A DNA stretch of 53,223 bases from Lachnospiraceae bacterium OF09-6 (GCA_003435055.1 QUMM01000022.1:1-53223); one strand, 5' to 3'. Counted from the first letter of the stretch, positions 17,775 through 26,458 are shown. Made by a program: numbers and translations. Notes: a model not told the origin generated them from the letters alone.

Positions 17775-18029
17775 AAACAGCTGATTCCACCGTCTGGTAT
17801 CGGATAGCCAGAGATGATTCGGCCACGGAAATGAAGAAGCTAGCTGATTCCGCCGTCTGATATGGGAGAACCAGAACCGATTTGGCCACGGAAATGAAGA
17901 AATTAGTTGATTCCGTGGTCAGGTATCGGGGAACCAGAACCGATTCGGCCCCGGAAATGAAGAAGCTAGCTGATTCCGCCGTCTGCTTCCGGGTAGCCAG
18001 AACCGATTCGACAGCGGAAATGAAGATTC
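17775..18029. repeat. 63-bp tandem repeat array, locus C (4 units)
   Basis: Four units of the family, with the TGATTCC word at about 17782, 17845, 17908 and 17971, a strict 63-bp period. Outer stem words TTCCGTGG and CCACGGAA and inner GGTTC-type with GAACC occur, with variation between units. The array lies in the 500-bp gap between the SOS promoter and the end of the capA-like gene, the longest array of the three. No coding function is proposed. Confidence 0.9.
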
Positions 18030-18065
18030 AAGAAAATTTCACAGAACATTTGCTGTGATATGCAA

Positions 18066-18101
18066 CAAAAAATCCCCCAGCCTTTTGACTGAGGGATCTC
18101 A
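18066..18101 (-). terminator. Rho-independent terminator of the capA-like gene
   Basis: On the reverse strand ATCCCTCAG pairs with CTGGGGGAT across a short loop and is followed by TTTTTT, about 20 bp after the stop codon. Confidence 0.85.
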
Positions 18102-18120
18102 TAGATTATGTATTTGCTTT

Positions 18121-20025
18121 TTATTCCACACCCAGATTCATCAGGCTGCTTCCTGTATTTCCAGATGTATTACCCGTTGTGGTTGTTGATATGCTGCTTC
18201 CACCAAATACCTGCTTTGCCTTTTCCAGTCCAGGACCAAGTTCTTCTATAGTACGGTCATAGGAATTCTGGGCTTCCTGCTGAATATCACTGATACCGGT
18301 TGTCTTTTCAATGTTCGCCACATCATCCAGTGGCAATATATAATACTTGGAGCCGTCATTATCCTGATAACGGTACACCCAGGTTGGCAGCAGATCTATG
18401 TCTTTGATCTCTACACTGCCATCGCTGTTCTGATGTAGAGTCAGTGTCACCATAGCTCCGTCTTCTGTATGTCCGGTTGGCATCTCATCCATCAGATATG
18501 TGCGCTGGTTGCTCAGTGCATTTCCCTCTGAATAAATACAGAACATATGTCCACTGCCATCGGAAGTATCCAGCACATCGATCGGCTGCTCACAATGAGG
18601 ATGTCCACCAATGATTGCATTCACGCCAAGATCACACAGTTTCTGCGCCATCTCATCCTGATAGTCCGCTTCCTCCAGCTGATATTCAATGCCCCAATGC
18701 ATCTGTGCAATGATGAACTGGGCACCATCTGACTTCATAGATGCAATATTGTTCTGCATTTCTTTATAAAAGCTGTCCAGATCATTATAATCAAAAGAAT
18801 TCACCAGATCCCAGTCTTCTTCTGCCAGCGGAATTCCATTCAGATTGGTACCGGTTCCGTCAGTCTCATAGACATAATCAATGAATCCGACTTTCACACC
18901 ATTGATCTCTTCCACCACATACTGCTTATCAGAATTCTTTTCCCGAACACCAGAAAATGCAATGTTTTTTTCATCATAGACCTGCATGGTACGATGGAAT
19001 CCATCTGAACCACCATCGTAAATATGATTGGTAGCCAGAAATTGAAGATCTACACCACTGTCTTTGATGTTTTCAATAATTATATCTGGTGAAAGGAACA
19101 ACGGATATCCGGAATATCCGGCTTCTGGTCCGGCCAGTGCCCCTTCAAATTCGCAGGTCATAAAATCCGGTGCACTGTAATACGGCGTAATATATTTATA
19201 GATGGTAGAAAAATCATAATTTCCTTCTGCATCCGGATAAGAATCAATGAATGGAGAATGAAGCAGCATACATCCTGTACTTCCTATGGTAATATCTTTT
19301 TCCGGATATACATAAGCTGTTTCTGATTCGGTTTCGATTTCTGTTTCTGGAGCCGTTTTTACATGACCAACTGCTCCATGGATCACATTGACGCATAAAA
19401 TCACTATACCCACACCAAGAATCGGAGTAAGAATGCTGGTCTTCCATTCTCCGCCAAACCATTCACGGACAAGATACCTGCCATATTCCTGCGGCGTGAG
19501 TTCTGTGCGAATATTGGCATGACGTTTCTTTTGCATCTCCCGTTCAGACTTCCACAGATTCACATTCCTTCTGAATTGTCTCTTAATCTTTCTCAGATCC
19601 AGATCTCCTGAAACAGTCTTTCTTATTTTCTTTTTCGTTTTTGGAGTTTCAGTGTTCTCCCCTGTGTCAGAATCTGTCGTTTTTGTTACTTCATTTGTAT
19701 CTGTCACTGGATCAGATACCGTTTTATTCTCATTTTCTTCTATCTCTGTATCTGATTCTGAATGATCATCCTGAATGTCTTTTTGAGGTTCTTTCTTCGC
19801 CTTATTTGTTTTCTGTGAAGCTGCTTCCATGCGCTTTCTGCGCAATTCCTCAAGACGTTTTTCACGACTGTATACCGTGTTCCATGCTTCCCGTACAACC
19901 GGCTTGTCTGTTTCCGTTATACTTTTTGTAACAGAATTTTCTTCTGTTCCATGTTCTTTTTCCCTGGTATTTTCTGCATCCATTCCATCTTCAGGAAGGC
20001 TTTCTCTGCTATGTTCTTCGTCCAT
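18121..20025 (-). CDS. CapA-family protein (metallophosphatase-like, poly-gamma-glutamate synthesis type)
   Basis: A 634-aa protein. The first ~190 residues are highly charged and low-complexity, probably a disordered cytoplasmic tail. One membrane helix follows (about 200-220), then a CapA domain facing out (about 245-560): GSTGCMLLHSP, DFMTCEFEGALAG, FLATNHIYDGG, AQMHWGIEYQ and IIGGHPHCEQPID, which hold the His/Asp/Asn positions of the calcineurin-like fold. CapA-family proteins act in capsule or polyglutamate export; the substrate here is unknown and no capBC is present. I place the start at 20025 (MDEEHSRE), which has AGGGAG upstream, rather than five codons earlier. It is monocistronic with a terminator behind it. 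Confidence 0.88.
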   Translation of the reverse strand: MDEEHSRESLPEDGMDAENTREKEHGTEENSVTKSITETDKPVVREAWNTVYSREKRLEELRRKRMEAASQKTNKAKKEPQKDIQDDHSESDTEIEENENKTVSDPVTDTNEVTKTTDSDTGENTETPKTKKKIRKTVSGDLDLRKIKRQFRRNVNLWKSEREMQKKRHANIRTELTPQEYGRYLVREWFGGEWKTSILTPILGVGIVILCVNVIHGAVGHVKTAPETEIETESETAYVYPEKDITIGSTGCMLLHSPFIDSYPDAEGNYDFSTIYKYITPYYSAPDFMTCEFEGALAGPEAGYSGYPLFLSPDIIIENIKDSGVDLQFLATNHIYDGGSDGFHRTMQVYDEKNIAFSGVREKNSDKQYVVEEINGVKVGFIDYVYETDGTGTNLNGIPLAEEDWDLVNSFDYNDLDSFYKEMQNNIASMKSDGAQFIIAQMHWGIEYQLEEADYQDEMAQKLCDLGVNAIIGGHPHCEQPIDVLDTSDGSGHMFCIYSEGNALSNQRTYLMDEMPTGHTEDGAMVTLTLHQNSDGSVEIKDIDLLPTWVYRYQDNDGSKYYILPLDDVANIEKTTGISDIQQEAQNSYDRTIEELGPGLEKAKQVFGGSSISTTTTGNTSGNTGSSLMNLGVE

Positions 20026-20163
20026 CTTTCTCTCCCTCATGTCCTGTCAGACTTACTCTCTGGTATCATAGCATTTTTTCCATCATTTGTCATCGTTTAT
20101 TCTTGATTATCACAAAATGGCTTAACAGTGACAAATCGTCTGAAAATGGGTGCAAAGCGGAGA

Positions 20164-20197
20164 ATAAAAAGCCCCAGTGCCGCAGCACTGGGGTAAT
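20164..20197 (-). terminator. Rho-independent terminator of the purine operon
   Basis: CCCCAGTGC and GCACTGGGG form a GC-rich stem immediately after the stop of the transformylase gene; on the reverse strand it ends in TTTTT. Confidence 0.9.
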
Positions 20198-20200
20198 TTT

Positions 20201-21376
20201 TTAATGATGGAATAACCGGATTCCGGTAAATGCCATGACCATCTGGTATTTGTTACAGCATTCGATTACCAGATCATCTCTGACAGATCCACCTGGCTGT
20301 GCAATGTATTTCACACCACTCTTATGGGCACGTTCAATATTATCGCTGAATGGGAAGAAGGCATCAGATCCCAGTGTCACACCGTCCATCTGATCTAACC
20401 ATGCACGTTTTTCTTCTCTGGTGAGGACTTCCGGCTTTTCGGTAAATACTTTTTCCCATGCGCCGTCTGCCAGTACATCCATGTATTCTTCACCGATATA
20501 GACATCAATGGCATTGTCACGGTCTGCACGGCGGATACCTTCTTTGAATGGAAGGTTCATAACCTTTGGATTCTGGCGGAGCAGCCAGTTATCTGCCTTC
20601 TGACCAGCCAGACGGGTACAATGTACGCGGGACTGCTGTCCGGCTCCAATACCGATAGCCTGTCCATCTTTTACAAAGCAGACAGAATTGGACTGCGTGT
20701 ATTTCAGCGTAATCAAAGCAATCTTCATATCTCGGATCGCATTTTCTGGCAGCTCTTTATTTTCTGTTACAATATTGGATAACAGTTCATCATTAATTGG
20801 CAGTTCCTGACGTCCCTGTTCGAAAGTAATGCCAAATACTTCTTTATGTTCGATCGGTGCAGGTCTGTATGCCGGATCAATTTGAATCACATTGTAGTTG
20901 CCGTTTTTCTTTGCTTTCAGAATCTCCAGTGCTTCATCGGTATAACCAGGTGCAATCACGCCATCAGACACTTCACGTTTGATCAGCATGGCAGTGTCTT
21001 TGTCACAGGTATCGGAAAGTGCAATAAAATCTCCAAAAGAAGACATTCTGTCTGCGCCTCTGGCTCTTGCATAAGCGCTGGCCAGTGGAGAAAGTTCACC
21101 GCAGTCATCTACCCAGTAGATCTTTGCCAGTGTATCCGTCAGTGGCAGTCCAATAGCTGCTCCTGCCGGTGATACATGCTTAAATGAGGTAGCTGCCGGA
21201 AGCCCTGTTGCTTCTTTTAATTCCTTTACCAGCTGCCAGCCATTCAAGGCATCCAGAAAATTGATATATCCTGGTCTTCCGGATAATACGGTAATTGGCA
21301 GCTCTCCTTCTTTCATGTAAATTCTGGAAGGCTTCTGATTCGGGTTACATCCATATTTTAACTGTAATTCTTTCAT
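20201..21376 (-). CDS. purH: AICAR transformylase (PurH C-terminal type, stand-alone)
   Basis: A 391-aa protein that aligns with the formyltransferase half of PurH: GCNPNQKP, FKHVSPAGAAIG (with the Lys-His catalytic region), RMSSFGDFIA, QQSRVHC, SDAFFPFSDN and AQPGGSVRD. It formylates AICAR to FAICAR using 10-formyl-tetrahydrofolate, the penultimate step of IMP synthesis. The N-terminal IMP cyclohydrolase domain of normal PurH is absent; that activity is encoded by the upstream gene. I prefer the ATG at 21376; the frame is open to 21409 and overlaps the upstream gene by 11 bases, so the earlier ATG remains possible. Confidence 0.92.
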   Translation of the reverse strand: MKELQLKYGCNPNQKPSRIYMKEGELPITVLSGRPGYINFLDALNGWQLVKELKEATGLPAATSFKHVSPAGAAIGLPLTDTLAKIYWVDDCGELSPLASAYARARGADRMSSFGDFIALSDTCDKDTAMLIKREVSDGVIAPGYTDEALEILKAKKNGNYNVIQIDPAYRPAPIEHKEVFGITFEQGRQELPINDELLSNIVTENKELPENAIRDMKIALITLKYTQSNSVCFVKDGQAIGIGAGQQSRVHCTRLAGQKADNWLLRQNPKVMNLPFKEGIRRADRDNAIDVYIGEEYMDVLADGAWEKVFTEKPEVLTREEKRAWLDQMDGVTLGSDAFFPFSDNIERAHKSGVKYIAQPGGSVRDDLVIECCNKYQMVMAFTGIRLFHH

Positions 21377-21398
21377 GAACTTATTCGCTCCTATTCCA

Positions 21399-22115
21399 TT
21401 ATGCTTCATTTTTATTTACAATCTTCGTCTCATATTCTCCTGTCTCAATATTGATATATCTGACAAACAGGGAAACTTTATTGTCTGCATTCAGACTGTT
21501 CCATAAAAGCTCTGTAAAAATCTCGATATTATCCTGAATTGCTACCAGCTTTGGTTCTCCTTCAAAGCTTGGCAGTGGATTGCCGTCACAGAGATAAGTA
21601 TGAATAAAATGTCCCTCACCGGCTACCGGATTTTCATAAGAAAAAGTATATCGGTTGCAGGCAGCAGGATTGCCGTTGTTGCTCTTTAAAATGGACATCT
21701 GATAATCAAATCTGCCATTTTCTACCGTCAGCATACCTGAAATACGTGGTGTATAATTCGGTGCATCCGGTTCGAATTCCCGGCTTCTTAAAGACTGCTC
21801 AAAAGTAAGCCCTTTTGAAATACCATCGTATACCGTATCTGTCTGATCTCCGTTGGTTACAATTGTCTCTTTTCCAAGTACACGAACTGGTGCATAAATA
21901 ATCAGGCTCGGATCAGTCAGCTTCGATGGATCATAGGCCTGTGTACGGATTCCATCGCCTTCGGTTACGAATACACGGTTTCGGCTGTTCTCGCTGCGGC
22001 CCATGATAAAATACGCCGTCACTGCATATTTGCCGTCCTCCGATTTTCCAATAACAATTCCTCTTCCAGGATAAGCATTTCCTTTCAATTCCTGTTCCAG
22101 TGATAACATTTTCAT
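21399..22115 (-). CDS. purO: IMP cyclohydrolase (PurO family)
   Basis: A 238-aa protein of the archaeal-type IMP cyclohydrolase family, recognised from NAYPGRGIVIGKS, YFIMGRSENSRNRVF, YAPVRVLG and SNNGNPAACNRYTFSYENP. It closes FAICAR to IMP, the last step of purine synthesis. It directly precedes the stand-alone transformylase, so together they replace bifunctional PurH. An AAAGGAG lies seven bases before the start. The leader carries a ZTP riboswitch followed by a terminator, so the gene pair is expected to be expressed when ZMP/ZTP builds up, i.e. when formyl-folate is short. Confidence 0.92.
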   Translation of the reverse strand: MKMLSLEQELKGNAYPGRGIVIGKSEDGKYAVTAYFIMGRSENSRNRVFVTEGDGIRTQAYDPSKLTDPSLIIYAPVRVLGKETIVTNGDQTDTVYDGISKGLTFEQSLRSREFEPDAPNYTPRISGMLTVENGRFDYQMSILKSNNGNPAACNRYTFSYENPVAGEGHFIHTYLCDGNPLPSFEGEPKLVAIQDNIEIFTELLWNSLNADNKVSLFVRYINIETGEYETKIVNKNEA

Positions 22116-22194
22116 AAGTGTTCTCCTTTCAGTATGAATTCAAGTGCATATTCCCTGCCCGGCCTTTTCCAGTAAAAATAAGTCTTTTTTGCAA

Positions 22195-22238
22195 TAAAAA
22201 AACCTGGGGACGCACTTAATAAACGACGTCACCCAGGC
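22195..22238 (-). terminator. Terminator of the ZTP riboswitch expression platform
   Basis: On the reverse strand CCTGGGTGACG pairs with CGTCCCCAGG and is followed by TTTTTTT. The upstream arm overlaps the last conserved block of the aptamer (CCGCCTGGG), so ligand binding and termination are mutually exclusive. Confidence 0.88.
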
Positions 22239-22302
22239 GGTCGGCTCTCAAACGTTGTACTCCCTGCAGGTTTTCCCTGCTCATCCGCCAGTCGTACAAC
22301 TT
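22229..22302 (-). ncRNA. ZTP/ZMP riboswitch (pfl motif)
   Basis: On the reverse strand the leader contains TGTACGACTGGCGG, an A-rich loop with GGGAAAACC-like sequence, AGGGAGTACAACG and, at the 3' end, GCCGACCGCCTGGGT. These are the conserved blocks of the pfl motif, known to bind ZMP and ZTP. It precedes IMP cyclohydrolase and AICAR transformylase, the enzymes that consume ZMP-derived intermediates, the classic context. A transcription-type switch is implied by the overlapping terminator. Confidence 0.92.
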
Positions 22303-22402
22303 CTTTTATCTTACACTATTCTTTTCAAATTCTCAAGCATTTTTTTGCGGGCAACGAGCCAAAGTCTGTGCTGGCACAAGACCCTGGCGACTGCTGCGAT
22401 AA

Positions 22403-22434
22403 CTTGAGAAACTCGCAAAGCGTATTTCTCATAG
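22403..22434. other. Inverted repeat upstream of lexA
   Basis: ACTTGAGAAA and TTTCTCATAGT-like arms flank a 13-base loop (CTCGCAAAGCGTA). The hairpin ends at the lexA -35 box. It has no T-run on either side and does not look like a terminator; role unknown. Confidence 0.4.
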
Positions 22435-22482
22435 TTGCATTTCCATACAAAATATTATATACTGATAACAGAATACATGTTC
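22435..22482 (+). promoter_or_regulatory. lexA promoter and LexA box
   Basis: TTGCAT (22435-22440) and TATACT (22458-22463) are spaced by 17 bp. A LexA box GAATACATGTTC (one mismatch to GAAC-N4-GTTC) lies at 22471-22482, just before the ribosome site GGGAGG, so LexA is expected to repress its own gene. The weaker box compared with the LysM gene fits the need for continued basal LexA synthesis. Confidence 0.8.
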
Positions 22483-22497
22483 GGGAGGACACAATAC

Positions 22498-23118
22498 ATG
22501 TCATATGGAAAAATCAGTCCGAAGCAGACTGAGATCTTAGAATATATTAAAAGTGAAATTATTAACCGTGGCTTTCCCCCAGCTGTCCGTGAGATCTGTG
22601 AAGCTGTGAATCTGAAGTCCACTTCTTCTGTTCATTCTCATCTGGAGACCCTGGAGCGAAATGGCTATATCCGCCGTGATCCGACCAAGCCAAGAGCGAT
22701 CGAGATCGTAGACGATAACTTTAATCTTACCAGAAGGGAACTGGTGAATGTTCCGGTAGTTGGCCGTGTAGCCGCCGGTGAACCGATCCTTGCAGTGGAG
22801 AACGTGGAGAACTATTTCCCGATTCCAGCCGAGTTCATGCCGAACAGTCAGACCTTTATGCTGAATGTCAAAGGAGAAAGTATGATCAATGCGGGGATTC
22901 TGGATGGAGATCAGATTCTGGTGCAGCAGCAGTCCACGGCAGAGAACGGAGATATTGTAGTAGCCTTGATTGATGACAGCGCTACTGTTAAGACCTTTTA
23001 CAAAGAAGATGGCTACTATCGTCTTCAACCAGAGAACGATACCATGGAGCCGATCATTGTAAAAGACGATCTGAAGATCCTCGGGAAGGTCATTGGCGTA
23101 TTCCGATTCTTTCACTGA
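22498..23118 (+). CDS. lexA: LexA repressor of the SOS response
   Basis: A 206-aa protein of normal length. The winged-helix domain (about residues 1-70) starts [17 protein letters not shown] and holds the recognition helix [18 protein letters not shown]. The autocleavage site Ala-Gly is in GRVAAGEPI (about 91-92), the catalytic Ser is in [11 protein letters not shown] and the Lys in DSATVKTFY. It represses DNA-damage genes and cuts itself when bound to RecA filaments. The frame is open further upstream, but the start at 22498 follows GGGAGG and matches the family N-terminus. Target in this window: the YneA-like gene. Confidence 0.97.
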   Translation: MSYGKISPKQTEILEYIKSEIINRGFPPAVREICEAVNLKSTSSVHSHLETLERNGYIRRDPTKPRAIEIVDDNFNLTRRELVNVPVVGRVAAGEPILAVENVENYFPIPAEFMPNSQTFMLNVKGESMINAGILDGDQILVQQQSTAENGDIVVALIDDSATVKTFYKEDGYYRLQPENDTMEPIIVKDDLKILGKVIGVFRFFH

Positions 23119-23126
23119 CAGAATAA

Positions 23127-23175
23127 AAAGACCACACAGAAGCGATATCCATTAAGATCCTTCTATGTGGTCTTT
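23127..23175. terminator. Bidirectional terminator between lexA and rsfS
   Basis: AAAGACCACA and TGTGGTCTTT form a stem with flanking A and T runs on the two sides, serving convergent lexA (forward) and rsfS (reverse). Confidence 0.85.
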
Positions 23176-23194
23176 ATTCATTTTTCCAACAAAT

Positions 23195-23554
23195 CTATTT
23201 CAGTTCATCCAGTGAAATGGTCTTGCCGTCTCTCCAGATTCTCTCCAGATCATAGAACAGACGATTTTCTGAATCAAATACATGTACAATGATATCATTG
23301 TAATCCAGCAATACCCAGTTTGCTGTCGCATATCCTTCCATCTGCTTTGCTTCGTAACCTGCTCTTCCCAGTGTCTCATCAACATTGTCTACCAGTGCCT
23401 GCACCTGATTCTTATTGGTACCACTGGCAATGATAAAGTAATCAGCCAGTACAGATACTTCTGTGATATCAATGACCTTGATATCCTCGCCCTTTTTATC
23501 TTCCAGGGCCTGTACTGCAAGCTTTACCATTTCTTTTGATTTTAAATTTTCCAT
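23195..23554 (-). CDS. rsfS: Ribosome silencing factor RsfS
   Basis: A 119-aa protein of the RsfS/Iojap family: KKGEDIKVIDITEVSVLADYFIIASG, the conserved WVLLDYNDIIVHVF strand and the C-terminal FYDLERIW. It binds ribosomal protein L14 (uL14) and blocks subunit joining during starvation. It is the last gene of the nadD-yqeK-rsfS run, a widespread arrangement. An AAAGGAG precedes the start, and a terminator follows. Confidence 0.96.
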   Translation of the reverse strand: MENLKSKEMVKLAVQALEDKKGEDIKVIDITEVSVLADYFIIASGTNKNQVQALVDNVDETLGRAGYEAKQMEGYATANWVLLDYNDIIVHVFDSENRLFYDLERIWRDGKTISLDELK

Positions 23555-23565
23555 TCTGCGCTCCT

Positions 23566-24150
23566 TTACTGTGCAGATTCTCTCTGCGCCCTATAATATT
23601 CATAGGTCTGCATGGTCATCGGGTCCATTTTTTTGGAAGACTTCTCCAGATACACCAGGGTATCGGAAAGAATCTTAAACAATGCTTCATCCAGATCTAC
23701 AAAGGCCATCTTCCGTACCTCTTCCAGATTGGATGCTTTATTTCGCATCGGCTCAATATAATCCGAAATATAGATGATTTTCTCCAGAAGTGTCATCGCC
23801 GGTTTGCCTGTGGTATGACATGCGATTGCATCCAGAATCTCTGTATCCTCGATATCATATTTTGCCTTTGCAATATAGGCTCCCACCTTTGCATGCAGCA
23901 GAAACGGACTCATCTTTTCTGCTTCTGTAATCTCGATATGATTCTTCTCACAGATCTTCAGTTTCTTGCCATCCGGCATACACTTGGCACAGTCATGAAG
24001 AATTCCGGCGATCTGAGCCTTTTCCAGATCCTCTCCATACCGCATTGCCAGTGCTGCTGCTGTATACATGACTCCTTCTGAGTGTTCAAAACGGTCACGA
24101 TCCAGATATTTCCGCAATGTTTTTTTTGTTTTTGAAAAATTGTAACTCAT
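23566..24150 (-). CDS. yqeK: YqeK-family HD hydrolase (diadenosine tetraphosphatase)
   Basis: A 194-aa HD-domain protein with RFEHSEGVMYTAAALA, the HD pair in AGILHDCAK, the third metal-binding His in LLHAKVGA and the C-terminal HTTGKPAMT and IYISDYIEPMR words. YqeK enzymes split Ap4A to two ADP. It is encoded between nadD and rsfS on one transcript. I choose the ATG at 24150; a GTG four codons earlier lies too close to its AGGAA. Confidence 0.93.
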   Translation of the reverse strand: MSYNFSKTKKTLRKYLDRDRFEHSEGVMYTAAALAMRYGEDLEKAQIAGILHDCAKCMPDGKKLKICEKNHIEITEAEKMSPFLLHAKVGAYIAKAKYDIEDTEILDAIACHTTGKPAMTLLEKIIYISDYIEPMRNKASNLEEVRKMAFVDLDEALFKILSDTLVYLEKSSKKMDPMTMQTYEYYRAQRESAQ

Positions 24151-24185
24151 CTTAGATCTCACACTTCCTAAAGTTTGTTCTGCAT

Positions 24186-24796
24186 TTACATATGATACAA
24201 GCCTGTATTTTTAATGTAAGAAATGACCGGATCAGGCAGATAATACCGCACACTTTTTCCCTCTCTGATCCATTCACGGAGCATTCTGGAAGACACATCC
24301 ATATTCGGTGCATCCAGAATGCGAATATCACACTCAAACTTCTGTGACAGATGCTGAATCTGCAGTTCCAGAGCCTGATCACTGACATGATCCCTTACTG
24401 CGGCCACCAGAACAGCCAGCTGCGAGATCCGCTCCGGATCCTTCCACTCTTCAAAAGTAAAAAGGGAATCTGCTCCCATGATAAAATAGTACTCCACATC
24501 TGGATTCTGGGCAGTCAGACGCTCCAGTGTTTCTCTGGTATAGGAATACCCCATCTCATGGGCATCATCCAGAGACAGCACCAGATGCGGATTATCCTCT
24601 ATGGCGAGACGCACCATTTCAATGCGCTCTTCCAGGGATGCCCGGTCACCCAGATTCTTTTTATGCGGTGGATTGCCACATGGCATAATCATCACCTCAT
24701 CCAGGCCAAACTGATAATAGGCCTCTCAGCGAGAATTAAATGGCCCACATGAATGGGATCAAATGTTCCACCTAAAATACCTATTTTTCTCTTCAT
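24186..24796 (-). CDS. nadD: Nicotinate-nucleotide adenylyltransferase, with a one-base frameshift
   Basis: The start at 24796 gives [20 protein letters not shown] and ILAER, the nucleotidyltransferase signature with the HxGH-type motif. The frame then breaks near 24726: GAGAGGCCTATTATC should read GAGAGGGCCTATTATC, giving [19 protein letters not shown]. The rest (to 24186) has [34 protein letters not shown] and the C-terminal [12 protein letters not shown]. With one G restored the protein is 203 aa, normal for NadD. The enzyme makes deamido-NAD from nicotinate mononucleotide and is usually essential, so a sequencing error is more likely than true loss. It is followed by yqeK 36 bp on. Confidence 0.92.
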
Positions 24797-24811
24797 TGGA
24801 TTTACCCCTCA

Positions 24812-25105
24812 TTATTTTGGAAGCATAATCTTCTTTTTGTTTTCTTTTCCCTCTTTGTATAATACGATCTTTTTACCAATCACCTGTACCACCTGTGACT
24901 TGGTACGTTCTGCTACCATCTGAGCCAGTTCTTTCGGGTCATCCATACAATTCTGAAGCACGCTGATCTTAATCAGCTCCCGTGCTTCCAGTGCTTCTGC
25001 AATCGCTTTGGTGTTCTCCGGTGTCAGGCTGGCCTTTCCAATCTGGAAAATCGGATCCATGGTCATCGCAAGACTTTTCAAATATGCTCTCTGTTTACTT
25101 GTCAT
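24812..25105 (-). CDS. yhbY: YhbY-family RNA-binding protein (CRM domain)
   Basis: A 97-aa protein consisting of one CRM domain: MTSKQRAYLKSLAMTMDPIF, QIGKASLT, the RELIKISVLQNC strand and VVQVIGKKIVLYK. These proteins bind pre-50S ribosomal subunits. It lies between obgE (12 bp upstream) and nadD (15 bp downstream), a conserved order that suggests one transcript. GAGGAAAA precedes the start. Confidence 0.94.
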   Translation of the reverse strand: MTSKQRAYLKSLAMTMDPIFQIGKASLTPENTKAIAEALEARELIKISVLQNCMDDPKELAQMVAERTKSQVVQVIGKKIVLYKEGKENKKKIMLPK

Positions 25106-25116
25106 GCTGTTTTCCT

Positions 25117-26409
25117 CTATTTATAATAATCAAATGCAAGACCATACATACGGACAGTATCGCCCTCCTGTATGCCTGCGTCTTCAAGTTCCTGTAAAAT
25201 ACCGGTATCCTTTAAGAAATTCTGGAAGAATAGGAAGCCCTTTTCTGACTCCAGATTGGTATAACCCAGCATCTTTTCAATCTTCGGTCCTTCCACAATG
25301 TAGGTATGATCGTCTTCCTCAGATTTCGTAACGGTATATGGAAGATTATCATCAATCCGCACTTCATCCGGGAAGAATTCCTGTTCAAATATCATCGGTT
25401 CCTGTGGAAGTTCATTTAACAGATCCCGTACATAATACAGCAATTCCTTCAGTCCTTTTCCGGTTACCGCTGAAATCGGGAATACTTTGATACCCTGTGG
25501 CTCAAATTCATCCTTCAGTTTCTGTACCGGATCCTCACCATCTTCTGTATAAATGGCATCGATCTTATTCGCTGCAATCACCTGCGGTCTCTTAGAAATC
25601 TCCTCATTATAAGCACGTAATTCTTCATTGATCTTGTAAACATCTTCAATCGGATCTCTTCCTTCGGTAGATGCTGCATCTACCAGATGAATCATGACCT
25701 TGGTACGCTCAATGTGACGCAAAAACTCATGTCCCAGTCCCACACCTTCGGATGCGCCTTCGATCAGACCAGGAATATCCGCAATGACAAAGCCGCTGCC
25801 ATCCAGGTCTACTACACCCAGATTCGGGCTTAATGTGGTGAAATGATAGTTGGCAATCTTTGGCTTTGCATTGGTAACATGGGCCAGCAGTGTGGATTTA
25901 CCCACATTCGGGAATCCTACCAGTCCCACATCTGCGATCACCTTCAGCTCCAGAGATACCACCAGCTCCTGTGCCGGTTTACCTGGCTGTGCATACTTTG
26001 GCACCTGCATAGTAGAGGTAGCAAAATGCTGGTTACCCAGGCCACCTCTTCCACCCTTTAAGATGATCTGTCTCATATTGTCGCCAGACATATCGGCAAT
26101 GACTTTGCCGCTCTCTGCATCTTTAATGACAGTTCCTTCCGGAACCTTTAATACTATATCGGAGCCATTTGCACCATGACATCTTGATTTTCCGCCATTC
26201 TCACCCGGTTGTGCGCTGAATTTGTGCTTGTGACGGTAATCTCCCAGCGTCGTCATTCCTTTGTCTACCTCAAAAATGACGTCACCACCTTTGCCTCCGT
26301 CACCGCCATCCGGTCCGCCAGCTGCTACAAATAACTCTCTTCGAAAACTGACATGTCCATCGCCGCCCTTGCCGGAACAAATCGTGATTTTCGCTCTATC
26401 TGCAAACAT
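25117..26409 (-). CDS. obgE: Obg-family GTPase
   Basis: A 430-aa protein with three domains. The Gly-rich Obg fold (about residues 1-158) has the start MFADRAKITICSGKGGDGHV and GGDGGKGGDV. The GTPase domain (about 159-335) has G1 GFPNVGKST, G3 DIPGL and G4 ANKID. The C-terminal OCT domain (about 350-428) ends MYGLAFDYY and is typical of Gram-positives. It acts in 50S assembly and in the stringent response. A GGAGGT site is six bases upstream of the start. A terminator lies between rpmA and obgE, so obgE depends on read-through or its own promoter. Confidence 0.97.
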   Translation of the reverse strand: MFADRAKITICSGKGGDGHVSFRRELFVAAGGPDGGDGGKGGDVIFEVDKGMTTLGDYRHKHKFSAQPGENGGKSRCHGANGSDIVLKVPEGTVIKDAESGKVIADMSGDNMRQIILKGGRGGLGNQHFATSTMQVPKYAQPGKPAQELVVSLELKVIADVGLVGFPNVGKSTLLAHVTNAKPKIANYHFTTLSPNLGVVDLDGSGFVIADIPGLIEGASEGVGLGHEFLRHIERTKVMIHLVDAASTEGRDPIEDVYKINEELRAYNEEISKRPQVIAANKIDAIYTEDGEDPVQKLKDEFEPQGIKVFPISAVTGKGLKELLYYVRDLLNELPQEPMIFEQEFFPDEVRIDDNLPYTVTKSEEDDHTYIVEGPKIEKMLGYTNLESEKGFLFFQNFLKDTGILQELEDAGIQEGDTVRMYGLAFDYYK

Positions 26410-26423
26410 ATTTTACCTCCGTA

Positions 26424-26458
26424 CAAAAATGGCTTCAAACCGAAACGATTTGAAGCCA
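26424..26458 (-). terminator. Terminator after rpmA
   Basis: GGCTTCAAA and TTTGAAGCC form a nine-base stem around TCGTTTCGG; on the reverse strand ATTTTT follows. It sits between rpmA and obgE and may separate the ribosomal operon from the GTPase gene or act as a partial terminator. Confidence 0.8.

Noticed and set aside
17775..18029. CRISPR array
   Set aside because: The units are contiguous and imperfect, with no unique spacers and no cas genes.
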